Assembly: GCF_050876985.1 (NCBI RefSeq)
Contig: NZ_JBPAPP010000001.1
From: Halopseudomonas sp002296055
GTDB taxonomy: Bacteria > Pseudomonadota > Gammaproteobacteria > Pseudomonadales > Pseudomonadaceae
Strand: one strand, 5' to 3'
DNA length: 64,000 bases
The translations under genes and the position numbers were made by a program. How positions within the stretch are numbered: the first letter of the stretch is position 1; each line of letters starts with the position of its first letter. Positions 41,704-50,392 of the stretch are shown here, one piece after another. Below the pieces are notes generated by a model, which worked only from the letters and a program-made list of their open reading frames with translations, had not been told where the DNA came from and made no database searches.

Positions 41704-42918
41704 ATGAGTGATCAATGGCAGCCCGGCCGTCTGGACAGCGATCTGGACGGCGTTGGCTTCGACACCCTGGCGGTGCGTGCGGGCCAGCGGCGTACCCCTG
41801 AAGCGGAGCATGGCGAGGCCCTGTTCCTGACATCCAGCTACGTTTTTCGCAGTGCCGGCGACGCCGCTGCCTGCTTTGCCGGCGAAGCCGAGGGTAATGT
41901 CTACTCGCGCTACATGAATCCGACTGTTCGCACCTTTGAAGAGCGCATGGCGCAGCTTGAGGGTGGCGAACAGGCAGTCGCAACGGCCTCGGGCATGGCG
42001 GCCATCATGGCCACTGTCATGAGCCTGTGTTCGGCAGGGGATCACATTTTGGTGTCGCGTGCGGTGTTTGGTGCGACCGTGAGCCTGTTTGACAAGTACT
42101 TCAAGCGTTTTGGCATAGAAGTGGACTATGTGCCGCTTTCTGACCTGGATGCCTGGCGTGCCGCCTTTAAGCCCAACACGCGCATGTTGTTTATCGAGTC
42201 GCCGTCCAACCCGTTGGCCGAGCTGGCCGATATCGGCGCGCTGGGTGCGTTGGCGCGCGAGCAGGGCGCGCTGCTGGTGGTCGATAACTGCTTTTGTACA
42301 CCTGCACTGCAAAAGCCCTTGCAACTGGGTGCAGATGTTGTGGTGCATTCGGCAACCAAGTACATCGACGGGCAGGGACGTTGCCTGGGTGGTGTCGTCG
42401 TTGGGCGCCGCGAGCATATGCAGGAGCTGGTTGGTTTTCTGCGTACGGCGGGCCCAACTCTTAGCCCCTTCAATGCCTGGGTCTTTCTCAAGGGACTGGA
42501 AACCCTGCGCTTGCGCATGCGTGCTCACTGTGAGGCGGCGCAGCAAATCGCCGAGTGGCTGGAGCAGCGGCCTGAGGTGGAACACGTCTATTACAGCGGC
42601 CTGCCATCGCATCCGCAGCACGCGTTGGCCAAGGCGCAGCAGTCGGCGTTCGGTGCGGTCGTCAGCTTTGAAGTGAAGGGCGGTCGCGATGCAGCCTGGC
42701 GCTTTATTGATGCCACTCGGCTGGTGTCGATCACGGCAAATCTGGGCGATGCCAAGACCACGATTACCCATCCGGCTACCACAACCCACGGGCGGTTAAC
42801 GCCTGAGGCGCGCGCGGCAGCGGGTATTCGTGACGGGTTGATTCGTCTGGCCATCGGGCTGGAGGAGGTCGATGATCTCAAGGCTGATCTGCAGCGGGGG
42901 TTTGACGCTCAGCAATAA
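41704..42918 (+). CDS. metZ: O-succinylhomoserine sulfhydrylase
   Basis: PLP enzyme making homocysteine directly from O-succinylhomoserine and sulfide. 404 aa starting MSDQWQPGRLDSDLDGVGFD at ATG 41704, with GAGG upstream; the frame from 41662 overlaps purF and is rejected. The PLP Lys lies in VVHSATKYIDGQG (near residue 219), and YSRYMNPTVRTFEERM and ATASGMAAIM are Cys/Met-metabolism family motifs. MetZ rather than MetB/MetC is called from sequence and from its place after purF. Confidence 0.93.
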   Translation: MSDQWQPGRLDSDLDGVGFDTLAVRAGQRRTPEAEHGEALFLTSSYVFRSAGDAAACFAGEAEGNVYSRYMNPTVRTFEERMAQLEGGEQAVATASGMAAIMATVMSLCSAGDHILVSRAVFGATVSLFDKYFKRFGIEVDYVPLSDLDAWRAAFKPNTRMLFIESPSNPLAELADIGALGALAREQGALLVVDNCFCTPALQKPLQLGADVVVHSATKYIDGQGRCLGGVVVGRREHMQELVGFLRTAGPTLSPFNAWVFLKGLETLRLRMRAHCEAAQQIAEWLEQRPEVEHVYYSGLPSHPQHALAKAQQSAFGAVVSFEVKGGRDAAWRFIDATRLVSITANLGDAKTTITHPATTTHGRLTPEARAAAGIRDGLIRLAIGLEEVDDLKADLQRGFDAQQ

Positions 42919-42951
42919 TCTGTAAAGCAAGCTGCGAGTCAGGTCACACCA

Positions 42952-42986
42952 AGGCCGCAGGGCGTATCGCTCTGCGGCCTTTTTTA
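42952..42986 (+). terminator. Intrinsic terminator after metZ
   Basis: AGGCCGCAG (42952-42960) pairs with CTGCGGCCT (42972-42980), with a further GCG/CGC pair inside, followed by a T-run. It closes the cvpA-purF-metZ transcript. Confidence 0.9.
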
Positions 42987-43070
42987 TTCTAGTTTTCGGA
43001 GGCCGCAGGGATAGTGGCTGAAGTCTGTTCCTTCAGTGCGGCGTTAATCAACCACATGGAGGAAGTGAAG

Positions 43071-43349
43071 ATGCGACAACTACTGACTGCAATGACTCTG
43101 GTTATGAGCTGCCTGCTGGTTTCGCCCGTCTGGGCGCAAGAGGGGGCGGGCCCAACCGTCAATATCAATACGGCGAGTGCGGCTGAGCTGGCCGAAGTGC
43201 TGCAAGGCGTAGGTGAGGCCAAGGCCGAGGCTATTGTCGCCTATCGCGATGAGCACGGCGCCTTTGGCTCGGTAGAGTCACTGGCGGCGGTAAAGGGGAT
43301 CGGCGCCAGCACCCTGAGCAACAACGCAGAACGCATTGTGCTCGAATAG
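43071..43349 (+). CDS. ComEA-family exported helix-hairpin-helix protein
   Basis: 92 aa starting MRQLLTAMTLVMSCLLVSPV at ATG 43071, with GGAGG 11-15 bp upstream and GAAG nearer. The signal peptide ends VWAQ. The mature part is one ComEA-type double HhH domain: VNINTASAAELAEVLQGVGE, then AEAIVAYRDEHG and SLAAVKGIGASTL. Such proteins bind DNA in the periplasm, and in competent bacteria they pull in transforming DNA; short forms like this are common in Pseudomonas. It follows the metZ terminator and has no competence gene beside it. Confidence 0.88.
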   Translation: MRQLLTAMTLVMSCLLVSPVWAQEGAGPTVNINTASAAELAEVLQGVGEAKAEAIVAYRDEHGAFGSVESLAAVKGIGASTLSNNAERIVLE

Positions 43350-43391
43350 GCGGGTAGCTGCATCGGGCTGCGTGCGCCGCCCGATGCGGTT

Positions 43392-43674
43392 TAAGGAAAC
43401 ACTGATCAATTCCACACGCCCTCTGCGAGTGCTCAAGCGTGCAGATGCAAGGCGCGATGTGCAGCCAATAGTGGTTCTATTGGCAAACAGCGCAACGCAG
43501 CAGATGCATGCTTGAGCGCTCGCCCTGCGGGGCGTTCAGGCTGGGTCGCACTCTGCGTTGTAATTTCTCGACAGGTCCAGACATGCCTTCGAAACCACGC
43601 CTTGATTGCAGCCCAGCCGGATGCGGCCCAGCCTGAACGCCAGAGGGCATGTGGAATTAATCAGTGCTTCCTTA
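43392..43674. mobile_element. 283-bp MITE-like element with nested inverted repeats
   Basis: 34-bp terminal inverted repeats (43392-43425 and 43641-43674) differ at only 3 positions. Inside, 24-bp arms at 43425-43448 and 43500-43523 pair (3 mismatches) around a smaller GCCAATAG/CTATTGGC hairpin (43464-43471, 43477-43484). 19-bp arms at 43532-43550 and 43622-43640 pair with one mismatch. No ORF fits. TA flanks both ends, a possible target duplication. The right end lies 4 bp from the stop of the chemoreceptor gene. It occupies nearly all of the 329-bp gap. The parent transposase is not identified. Confidence 0.75.
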
Positions 43675-43678
43675 TTCC

Positions 43679-45094
43679 TTAACTGCGCAGACGGCTGACT
43701 GCCTCGGTCAACTGGTGCGCTAGGCGAGCCAGCTGCTCGCTGGTTGCTGCGCTGGACACAGTCTGCTCCACGGTACGCTCAGTCACGTCGCGAATCTCTA
43801 CCACGCTTTGAGTGATGGCATCGGCCACCTGGCTTTGCTGCTCCACCGCTGAGGCGATTTCGCTGTTGCCCTCACTGATCTGGCTGACTGCTGCGGCAAT
43901 CTCGTGCAGTGATTCACCGGCATCGGCTACCTGTTCAACCGATGCATGCGTCAGACCGGCGCTGGCCTGCATGTCTTCAACGGCCACCTCTGTGCCATTT
44001 TGCAACGCCTCGATCATTCGCTGAATGTCATCGGTCGAGCTTTGTACCCGTTGGGCCAGCGCCCGCACTTCGTCTGCGACTACGGCAAACCCGCGGCCCG
44101 ACTCGCCCGCCCGCGCGGCTTCGATAGCGGCATTCAGGGCCAGCAGGTTAGTCTGCTCGGCAATTTCGCGAATCACGCGTACCACGCCGCTGATTTCCTG
44201 GCTGTGGCTAGAGAGCTGGTGCATGTGCTCGGTGCAGCGGTCGATGCTGGTGACAAGACCGGTGATGGTTTGGCGCACCTGCAACACCTGATCACGTCCC
44301 CGGGTGGCCAGGGTGTTGGCCTGGGTGGACTGGTCGCGTGACAGCGCGGTGCTGCCGGCGATGTCTTGTACGGTGGCGCTCATTTCGTTTACCGCTGCCG
44401 CCACTTGGTCGGTTTCTCCCTGCTGGGAAACCATGCCATCGCGTACCTGGCTCATCAGCCCGGCAAGCGCCATAGCGCCCTGGTCCAACTCCAGCGCGGC
44501 TTGGCGTACGGAAGATACCACCTGCTGCTGAGCCTGTTGCATGGCATTGAAGGCTCGGGCCATGGACCCTACTTCGTCCTTCGAGTCGGACTGCGCGCGC
44601 AGTGTCAGATCGCCGCTGTTCTGCACTGCAATCATCACGTCTCGCAACGCCAGAATGTGCCGAGTGATAAAGGAGATCAGGAGTTGCGACACCAGCAGCA
44701 CCAGCAGCATCAGGACAAAGACCGTTGCGGCGTATAAGGGTGCCCTGGCCAGCAGCAACCGGGTGAAATCCTGTCGCTCTACCGCCAGGGCTTTGCCGTC
44801 ACCTGCCAGCCACGCGCCGGTATAGCGTTCGGCCTGTGCGCCGAGCGCATCGGCGTCCAGCCAGCGATTGCTGCCGGTTTGTCCGCCCGGGGCAGTGATC
44901 CACTCTATGCCCTCGGCCTGGGCCTGGGTGGCCGGGCTGGCCGCGATGGCCTGAGCCAGCTGCTGCCGCTGATGTTCGATGCTGTGCTGCTCAACCCAAA
45001 GAGCAACCAGAACCAGGGCCAGTGTGGCGACAAAAGCGACACCGTTGACTGCCCAAAACTTGTATTTCAGCGGCAGGTGTTGAAGAAAACGCAT
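43679..45094 (-). CDS. Methyl-accepting chemotaxis protein
   Basis: 471 aa starting MRFLQHLPLKYKFWAVNGVA at 45094, with GGAG upstream. Helix 1 (about 14-34) and helix 2 (about 117-142) enclose only about 80 periplasmic residues, too short for a full four-helix sensor. A HAMP domain follows (ITRHILALRDVMIAVQNSGD). The cytoplasmic signalling domain has the conserved hairpin IAEQTNLLALNAAIEAARAG and GRGFAVVADEVRALAQR, which docks CheW/CheA. No pentapeptide NWETF-like tail is present. The ligand is unknown. Its 3' end abuts the MITE-like element. Confidence 0.9.
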   Translation of the reverse strand: MRFLQHLPLKYKFWAVNGVAFVATLALVLVALWVEQHSIEHQRQQLAQAIAASPATQAQAEGIEWITAPGGQTGSNRWLDADALGAQAERYTGAWLAGDGKALAVERQDFTRLLLARAPLYAATVFVLMLLVLLVSQLLISFITRHILALRDVMIAVQNSGDLTLRAQSDSKDEVGSMARAFNAMQQAQQQVVSSVRQAALELDQGAMALAGLMSQVRDGMVSQQGETDQVAAAVNEMSATVQDIAGSTALSRDQSTQANTLATRGRDQVLQVRQTITGLVTSIDRCTEHMHQLSSHSQEISGVVRVIREIAEQTNLLALNAAIEAARAGESGRGFAVVADEVRALAQRVQSSTDDIQRMIEALQNGTEVAVEDMQASAGLTHASVEQVADAGESLHEIAAAVSQISEGNSEIASAVEQQSQVADAITQSVVEIRDVTERTVEQTVSSAATSEQLARLAHQLTEAVSRLRS

Positions 45095-45274
45095 GCATAC
45101 TCCAGAGCACGATGGGAACGGAAACGGTCGACAGACTGGCCTCATTGAGGTGCCAGTATCCGTTGTCTTTGTGTTATATCGGTTGATTCCGGTCAAACTT
45201 GAAGCGCTCTGTCAGGCACGGCAGAGCGGTAGCTGATCAGTTATACTGCGCGCAGTTTACAAATAAGGTCGCCC

Positions 45275-46423
45275 ATGACTACGCCGTTGGCAAAACCCCT
45301 GATGATTGATAACGACGCCGAACTGGCTCGTTGCTGTGCGCACTGGCAAACCTTGCCGTTTGTTGCGGTTGATACTGAGTTTGTTCGCACTGAAACATTC
45401 TATCCGATTGCGGGCCTGATTCAGGTCGGCGATGGTGAGCGCGCCTTTCTGATTGACCCGTTGGAAATCCGCGACTGGACGCCCCTGGTTACGTTGCTGC
45501 AAGACCCGGCGGTAGTGAAGGTGCTGCACGCCTGCAGCGAAGATCTGGAAGTGTTTTCCCGCCTGTGCGGCGCGCTGCCGGCACCGTTGTTTGATACCCA
45601 GCTGGCTGCGGCGTTTTTGGGTATGGATTTTTCAATGGGGTATTCCCGGTTGGTCAGCGAGTTGCTGCGTATTGACCTGCCAAAGGATGAAACCCGCTCC
45701 GATTGGCTACAACGCCCGTTGAGCTCGGCGCAAATTGAGTACGCCGCCCGCGATGCGCAGCATCTGGCGGAACTCTACCAGATCATGGCGCCTCGGTTGG
45801 ACGCTGCCGGGCTGACGGACTGGCTGTTGGCCGATACCGCCGAGCAGGTTGCAGCCAGCACGCAGGTGATTGAGCCGGAGCTGGCCTACCAGCAGGTCAA
45901 GCAAGCATGGCGCCTGGAGCCGGCCGATTTGGCGATTGTTCAGGTACTTGCCGCCTGGCGTGAGCGCGAAGCCCGCGAGCGGGACGTGGCGCGCAACCGT
46001 CTGCTGCGCGAACGCACGCTTTGCCCGCTGGCACAGCGCCGACCCGATACTACCCAGGCATTGTCTCGCATTGAGGACATGCACCCGCGTACCGTGCGGC
46101 AAGAGGGCGAGACACTGCTGCAATTGATCCGCGACGGCCAAAACGTGGCGCCTGCCGATTATCCGGCGCGGTTGCCGGAGCCCTTGCCCGCGGCTGCCAA
46201 CCGGTTGCTGAAGCGGTTGAGGAAGGTTGGGCAGCTCGAAGCCGAGCGCCGCGGAATCGCCCCCGAGATCATGTTGCGCAAGAAGGTGCTGGAAGCCATG
46301 GTGCGAACTGGCTACCCGAATGGCCCTTATCGGCTGCCTGACGAGTTGACCGGATGGCGGCGTGAGCTGTTGGGAGAGGCACTGCTGAATGCTGCCAATA
46401 ATGCGGTGGAGGTAGCAGAATGA
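45275..46423 (+). CDS. rnd: Ribonuclease D
   Basis: 3'-5' exoribonuclease trimming tRNA and other RNA ends. 382 aa. DEDD exonuclease residues are visible: FVAVDTEFVRTETFY (D, E), KVLHACSEDLEVF (D) and YAARDAQHLAELY (Y, D). Two HRDC-type domains follow, at about 210-290 and 300-380. TATACT at 45242-45247 is a possible -10 about 28 bp before the ATG, which has AAGG upstream. The stop overlaps the next gene by 4 bp. Confidence 0.95.
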   Translation: MTTPLAKPLMIDNDAELARCCAHWQTLPFVAVDTEFVRTETFYPIAGLIQVGDGERAFLIDPLEIRDWTPLVTLLQDPAVVKVLHACSEDLEVFSRLCGALPAPLFDTQLAAAFLGMDFSMGYSRLVSELLRIDLPKDETRSDWLQRPLSSAQIEYAARDAQHLAELYQIMAPRLDAAGLTDWLLADTAEQVAASTQVIEPELAYQQVKQAWRLEPADLAIVQVLAAWREREARERDVARNRLLRERTLCPLAQRRPDTTQALSRIEDMHPRTVRQEGETLLQLIRDGQNVAPADYPARLPEPLPAAANRLLKRLRKVGQLEAERRGIAPEIMLRKKVLEAMVRTGYPNGPYRLPDELTGWRRELLGEALLNAANNAVEVAE

Positions 46424-46713
46424 CACTGCCCTGTTCGGTCTATCGCAGCTGTAAACGCCAAGGCATGTACCTGTACGTGTTACGGGATCAAGCGCTGGAT
46501 GAGCTGCCGGAGGCGCTTGTGCACTACATTGGCAGGCTGGAGCATGCTCTGGACCTGGATTTGGGGCCCGAGCGCAAGCTGGCCCAGGAGGATGTGCTCA
46601 AGGTGCTGGAGAATCTGCAGACACAAGGGTTTTACGTGCAGATGCCGCCACAGCAGGATGACTATATTCAGCACCTGCCCGAGGAACTGCTGACCCGTAA
46701 CGACCCGGTTTAA
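46420..46713 (+). CDS. YcgL domain-containing protein
   Basis: 97 aa. The YcgL domain (PF05166) is recognisable from CSVYRSCKRQGMYLYVLRD at the N-terminus and LENLQTQGFYVQMPP near residue 63. ATG overlaps the rnd stop (ATGA), as in many Pseudomonas genomes where rnd-ycgL are paired. Small cytosolic protein; its biochemical role is unknown. A terminator follows after 9 bp. Confidence 0.92.
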   Translation: MTLPCSVYRSCKRQGMYLYVLRDQALDELPEALVHYIGRLEHALDLDLGPERKLAQEDVLKVLENLQTQGFYVQMPPQQDDYIQHLPEELLTRNDPV

Positions 46714-46722
46714 TGCGGGTTT

Positions 46723-46763
46723 AACACAAAAAAGCCGTCGCTTAGCGACGGCTTTTTTGTGTT
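46723..46763. terminator. Bidirectional intrinsic terminator
   Basis: A 19-bp perfect stem, 46723-46741 against 46745-46763, with a 3-base loop, including A6/T6 tracts on either side of GCCGTCGC. It serves ycgL and the convergent TM2 gene. Confidence 0.95.
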
Positions 46764-46776
46764 CTGCGCTGAAGGG

Positions 46777-47178
46777 TTACCACTCGCGACGCATGTTTTC
46801 GACCGAGATTTGCTCATTCAGGGTCCAGTAGTCATAAAGCACACCGACCAACAGCAGGCCGCCGGTGAAGAAGTAGATGATGGCGGTGATCCACTTGCCC
46901 ATATACAGGCGGTGGGCGCCAAAGATGCCGAGGAAGGTCAGCAGGATCCAGCTGAGATTGAAGTTGATTCGTCCGGTGCGGAAGCGGCGGTCAGCGGCGC
47001 GATCCATGCTGGGGATCAGAAACAAGTCGATGATCCAGCCGATGAAAAACAGGCCCAAGGTGAAAAACCACAGGGTGCCGGTCCAGGGTTTGCCGTAATA
47101 GAAGCGGTGTGCACCCATGAATCCGAAAATCCAGAGAAGGTAGCCGATAGCCTTGCTGTGGGAATCCGAATACGCCAT
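46777..47178 (-). CDS. Tandem TM2-domain membrane protein
   Basis: 133 aa with two copies of the TM2 module. The first starts IGYLLWIFGFMGAHRFYYGK and the second SWILLTFLGIFGAHRLYMGK; each has the conserved GAHRFY/LY glycine turn and a second helix, giving four membrane helices. TM2 proteins (PF05154) are widespread small membrane proteins of unknown role. It diverges from ycjX with about 75 bp between the starts. Confidence 0.88.
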   Translation of the reverse strand: MAYSDSHSKAIGYLLWIFGFMGAHRFYYGKPWTGTLWFFTLGLFFIGWIIDLFLIPSMDRAADRRFRTGRINFNLSWILLTFLGIFGAHRLYMGKWITAIIYFFTGGLLLVGVLYDYWTLNEQISVENMRREW

Positions 47179-47253
47179 TAGGGTGCCTCTTTGCAGTGGG
47201 TGGTTGTGTAATACTGGTCATAGACCATAAATGATTTCTGGAGTGCCTGCAGC

Positions 47254-48615
47254 GTGGCAAATAATTCTGCGAACTGGTTCAAGCAAGTGGCACAACGTGC
47301 CGAGAGCCTGGGTCAGCAGCGTTTGCGCATTGGCGTCACCGGTCTCAGCGGGGCCGGCAAGACCACCTTCATCACCAGCCTGATTAACCAGCTGGAAAAC
47401 CACAACAAGGGCCTGCTAGCCCGACGTGCGCCCTTTGACCGGCTCGAGTCGGTACGCTGGCAGCGCGATGATGTGGAGCGTGCCTTTCCTTATCTTGAGT
47501 CGCTTGGCGCCTTGTCTGCCCAGCCGGCGCGCTGGCCAGAGTCCACCAGCGACTTGTCGCGGGTGGTGATCGATTTGCGCTTTCGACCGCAAGGGCTGCT
47601 GCGCAAGCTGCAATCAACTCGCCAATTGCGTCTGGAGATTCTTGATTACCCTGGTGAATGGTTGCTGGATTTGCCGCTACTGCAGCTGGACTATGGCCAG
47701 TGGTGTGAACAGATGCGCCAGTGGCTGGAGGCCGAGCCACGCCGCTCGCTTGCTGGCCCGTTGCGCGAAACCTTATTAAATCTGGATCCGGCGGCGCAGG
47801 AGGATCCTGCGCTGCTCGCCGAGTTGACGGAGCAGTGGCGGCAGTTTCTGCAACGCTGTCGCAGCGAGGCCGGCCTGTCGCGAAATCAGCCGGCGCGCTT
47901 TCTGCAGCCGGGCAGCGATGTCGCACCGCAGATGCTGCAGTTTGTGCCCCTACTGCAAGCCAATCGGCACAGCGTGGGCGAGCAGGGTAGCTGGTGGGCG
48001 GTGTGCCAGGCGCGTTTTAATTACTACCGTGATTTCGTAGTGCGTGGCTTCTTTGAGCAGCACTTTCGGCATCTTGATCAGCAGATTCTGCTTGTTGATA
48101 TGCTTGGCCCTATGGACGCCGGTGAGGCAGCGCTGGCCGACCTGCGCGACGCCCTTGAGGCGGTGCTCACCAGTTTTGATTATGGTCGCAGCAGCTTGCT
48201 GGCCCGCTTGTTCCGCTTTCGGCCGCGCATCGGCCGGCTCGCGTTTTGCGCCACCAAGGTCGATAAGGTCAGCCCCGAGCAGCAGCGGGCAGTGCAGCAA
48301 TGCCTGGAGGACCTGATGGTTGATCGACTAGCTGATGTGCGGCATGGCGGTGTTGAGGTGCGAGGCCTGCCGCTATCGGCGATTCGCGCAACGCGGCAGG
48401 AAGGCGAGGCGCTGGTGGCTGGGCTGCAGGGTGAAGAGGGGTGGGTGCGTTATCGGCCTGGTGACATCCCTGCGCACCTGCCGCAGTCACTGCAAGTCAG
48501 CAGCCCTGATCTGCTGCCGCTGCGTCCGCCGCCAGGGCTACATCGTAGCGAGCCCTTCCCGCACTACCGCATGGACGACCTGATTGCCTGGTTGATTGAA
48601 GGAGCCGAGCCGTGA
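47254..48615 (+). CDS. ycjX: YcjX-family P-loop NTPase
   Basis: 453 aa starting with GTG 47254 (MANNSANWFKQVAQRAESLG). The P-loop GLSGAGKTTFITSL is near residue 32; EILDYPGEWLLDLPLL and CATKVDKV are GTPase-like G3/G4 motifs of the YcjX family (PF04317). Predicted nucleotide-binding, membrane-stress-associated protein paired with YcjF in proteobacteria. The stop overlaps the ycjF start by 4 bases (GTGA). Confidence 0.9.
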   Translation: MANNSANWFKQVAQRAESLGQQRLRIGVTGLSGAGKTTFITSLINQLENHNKGLLARRAPFDRLESVRWQRDDVERAFPYLESLGALSAQPARWPESTSDLSRVVIDLRFRPQGLLRKLQSTRQLRLEILDYPGEWLLDLPLLQLDYGQWCEQMRQWLEAEPRRSLAGPLRETLLNLDPAAQEDPALLAELTEQWRQFLQRCRSEAGLSRNQPARFLQPGSDVAPQMLQFVPLLQANRHSVGEQGSWWAVCQARFNYYRDFVVRGFFEQHFRHLDQQILLVDMLGPMDAGEAALADLRDALEAVLTSFDYGRSSLLARLFRFRPRIGRLAFCATKVDKVSPEQQRAVQQCLEDLMVDRLADVRHGGVEVRGLPLSAIRATRQEGEALVAGLQGEEGWVRYRPGDIPAHLPQSLQVSSPDLLPLRPPPGLHRSEPFPHYRMDDLIAWLIEGAEP

Positions 48616-49634
48616 GTAGTGACCAAAAGACCCGGATTCTTGATACCTGGCAGAGCGCCGCTGAAGACCCGACTCGTCGTACCGAGCTGCTGGGCGCCGC
48701 CGATACCTTGCCCGGCGAGCAAGCCCAGGACGTACCTGAGTTGCCGTCCACACTCAATGCGCCACCACCGAGTCGCTGGCCGCGCCGGCTGTGGGGGCTG
48801 GGTTTGGGTGTTGCTTTGGGGGGCGCTGCGCTGCAGTGGGGCGAGTGGACGTGGCAGGCCTGGCAATGGCAACCCCTATGGGGTGGACTGGTCGGCGCTG
48901 TGGGTACCGCGTTAGCTGGCACCGGGCTGCTGGCCTGGCGCGATCTGCGGCGCCAGCGCCATCGCTTGAGTGAGCTAGAGCAGCTGCGTGGCGAAATGCA
49001 GCAGGCGTTGCGTGAGCCCGGCCAGCGGGTAGCGGTAGACTGGCTGGATCGCCTGCAGGGTGTCTACGCGGACAGCCCGCTTGCCCCGCTATTGGCCCGT
49101 GCCTGCGCCGATCTGGATGGCTCCCACGACGCGCGTGAGATCAGTCAGCGGCTGAATCTGCAGTTTTATCAGCCAATCGATCAGCGCGCCCGGCAAATCA
49201 TTCGCCAGGAGTCGGTCAGCACCGGCGTACTGGTGGCCTCCAGCCCATGGGTTGCGGTCGACCTGCTGCTGGTGGTGTGGCGCAATATTCGGCTTATGCA
49301 ACGGGTGGCGGTGTGCTACGGACTGCCGATTGGCCGCCTCAGTCGCTGGCGGCTGGCACGTCATGTGTTGCGTAATATCGCTTTGGCCGGTGGCACTGAA
49401 GTGGCGGTCAGTGCGCTCAGCGATTCGCTGTTGTCGGGCTTGCTGGAAAAACTGGCGGCACGGGTGGGGCAGGGTGTTGGGGTTGGTTTGTACAGCTCGC
49501 GGCTGGGGCACTTTACGTTGGACCTGTGCCGCGCGGTGCCGGTAGCTGAGGCGCAGATGCTGGTTGAGGATAACAAGGGCATTATTCGTATGATGAAAGA
49601 ACGACTGGGGCAACTGAACGATGGGCGCCTATAA
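48612..49634 (+). CDS. ycjF: YcjF/TIGR01620 family membrane protein
   Basis: 340 aa starting with GTG at 48612 (MSSDQKTRILDTW). Two adjacent hydrophobic helices lie about 60-107; a long C-terminal DUF697-like domain contains ESVSTGVLVASSPWVAVDLL and GGTEVAVSALSDSLLSGLLE. It pairs with YcjX, overlapping it by 4 bases. The E. coli partners are in the psp neighbourhood, but here no psp gene is present. Overlaps the next ORF by 14 bp, giving a three-gene unit. Confidence 0.87.
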   Translation: MSSDQKTRILDTWQSAAEDPTRRTELLGAADTLPGEQAQDVPELPSTLNAPPPSRWPRRLWGLGLGVALGGAALQWGEWTWQAWQWQPLWGGLVGAVGTALAGTGLLAWRDLRRQRHRLSELEQLRGEMQQALREPGQRVAVDWLDRLQGVYADSPLAPLLARACADLDGSHDAREISQRLNLQFYQPIDQRARQIIRQESVSTGVLVASSPWVAVDLLLVVWRNIRLMQRVAVCYGLPIGRLSRWRLARHVLRNIALAGGTEVAVSALSDSLLSGLLEKLAARVGQGVGVGLYSSRLGHFTLDLCRAVPVAEAQMLVEDNKGIIRMMKERLGQLNDGRL

Positions 49635-50316
49635 GTCGCGACGGCGTTGGCTGGCTGAGCGCTGGCTGGCGGAAAAACAGTCGCAACTGGGCGCACGCTG
49701 GGACGCATTGCGAGAGCAGTTGCTGCCGGCCAGCTGGCAGCGGCGCATGCAGCGGGTAGCCGAGCTGAGCGAACAGGAAGCCGTAAACTGGCAGCCGCAA
49801 GCTGGCTCGAGCAGCGCGGAACTGCTGGTGTGGATAGCACAGTTGCCGGGTTTTCAGCGTCGTTGGCTGGCGGCGTTACTGGATGCTCCGAGCGCGGGCG
49901 CCAATACCCTGCTGGAAGCCATCGAGCGCGCCCAGCTGGATTGGCGCAGCCAACTCAACCCCTTGACCACACACCGCGAGTACGCGGCCCAACTGGTCAT
50001 TCTGGCGGCGCAAATGGGTCTGCAACCCGCGGCCCAGGCTGCTTACCTGGAGAATGAGCAGCGTATCTTCAGCGCGTTGGATGAACTGCTGTTTGCCTCG
50101 CTACCCATGCGCCTGCGGGCGCAACTGGCTGGTCAGCACGCGACTGGTAATGGGTTCTACCTGGTCTGGTGGTACGAGAGGCTGATGGCGCGAGCTGGCG
50201 AGCCCGGCTTTGAGCTGTTGGATATTGGCGCAGCAGACTGGCCGGACATGCCCCCGGCCTGGCTTGCTCTGGGTTGGCTTTGTGGCTTGCGCTTGCAGCA
50301 TAAGGCGCCGCGCTGA
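49621..50316 (+). CDS. Unrecognised third gene of the ycjXF unit
   Basis: 231 aa starting MGAYKSRRRWLAERWLAEKQ, overlapping ycjF by 14 bases. The protein is Trp/Leu/Ala-rich, basic at the N-terminus and mostly helical, without signal peptide or membrane helix. Repeated short segments such as WQRRMQRVAELSE and FQRRWLAALLDAP suggest packed helices. The tight overlap implies coexpression with YcjX/YcjF and perhaps a physical partner. I cannot name a family. Confidence 0.68.
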   Translation: MGAYKSRRRWLAERWLAEKQSQLGARWDALREQLLPASWQRRMQRVAELSEQEAVNWQPQAGSSSAELLVWIAQLPGFQRRWLAALLDAPSAGANTLLEAIERAQLDWRSQLNPLTTHREYAAQLVILAAQMGLQPAAQAAYLENEQRIFSALDELLFASLPMRLRAQLAGQHATGNGFYLVWWYERLMARAGEPGFELLDIGAADWPDMPPAWLALGWLCGLRLQHKAPR

Positions 50317-50353
50317 CGGGTGAACGAAACGGCAACAGGCTCCTGAGATCGCT

Positions 50354-50359
50354 TATAAT
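50354..50359 (+). promoter_or_regulatory. Consensus -10 box before the thioesterase gene
   Basis: TATAAT at 50354-50359 is a perfect sigma70 -10, 34 bp before the ATG at 50393. No good -35 lies 17 bp upstream, so an activator or other determinant may be needed. Confidence 0.5.
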
Positions 50360-50392
50360 GGCCGGCTTTGTTTGATTGCCTGGAAAACGACC

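Noticed and set aside
40154..41983. 609-aa open frame on the minus strand
   Set aside because: It lies entirely opposite purF and the start of metZ, both with strong family motifs; it has no recognisable product and is a codon-bias shadow.
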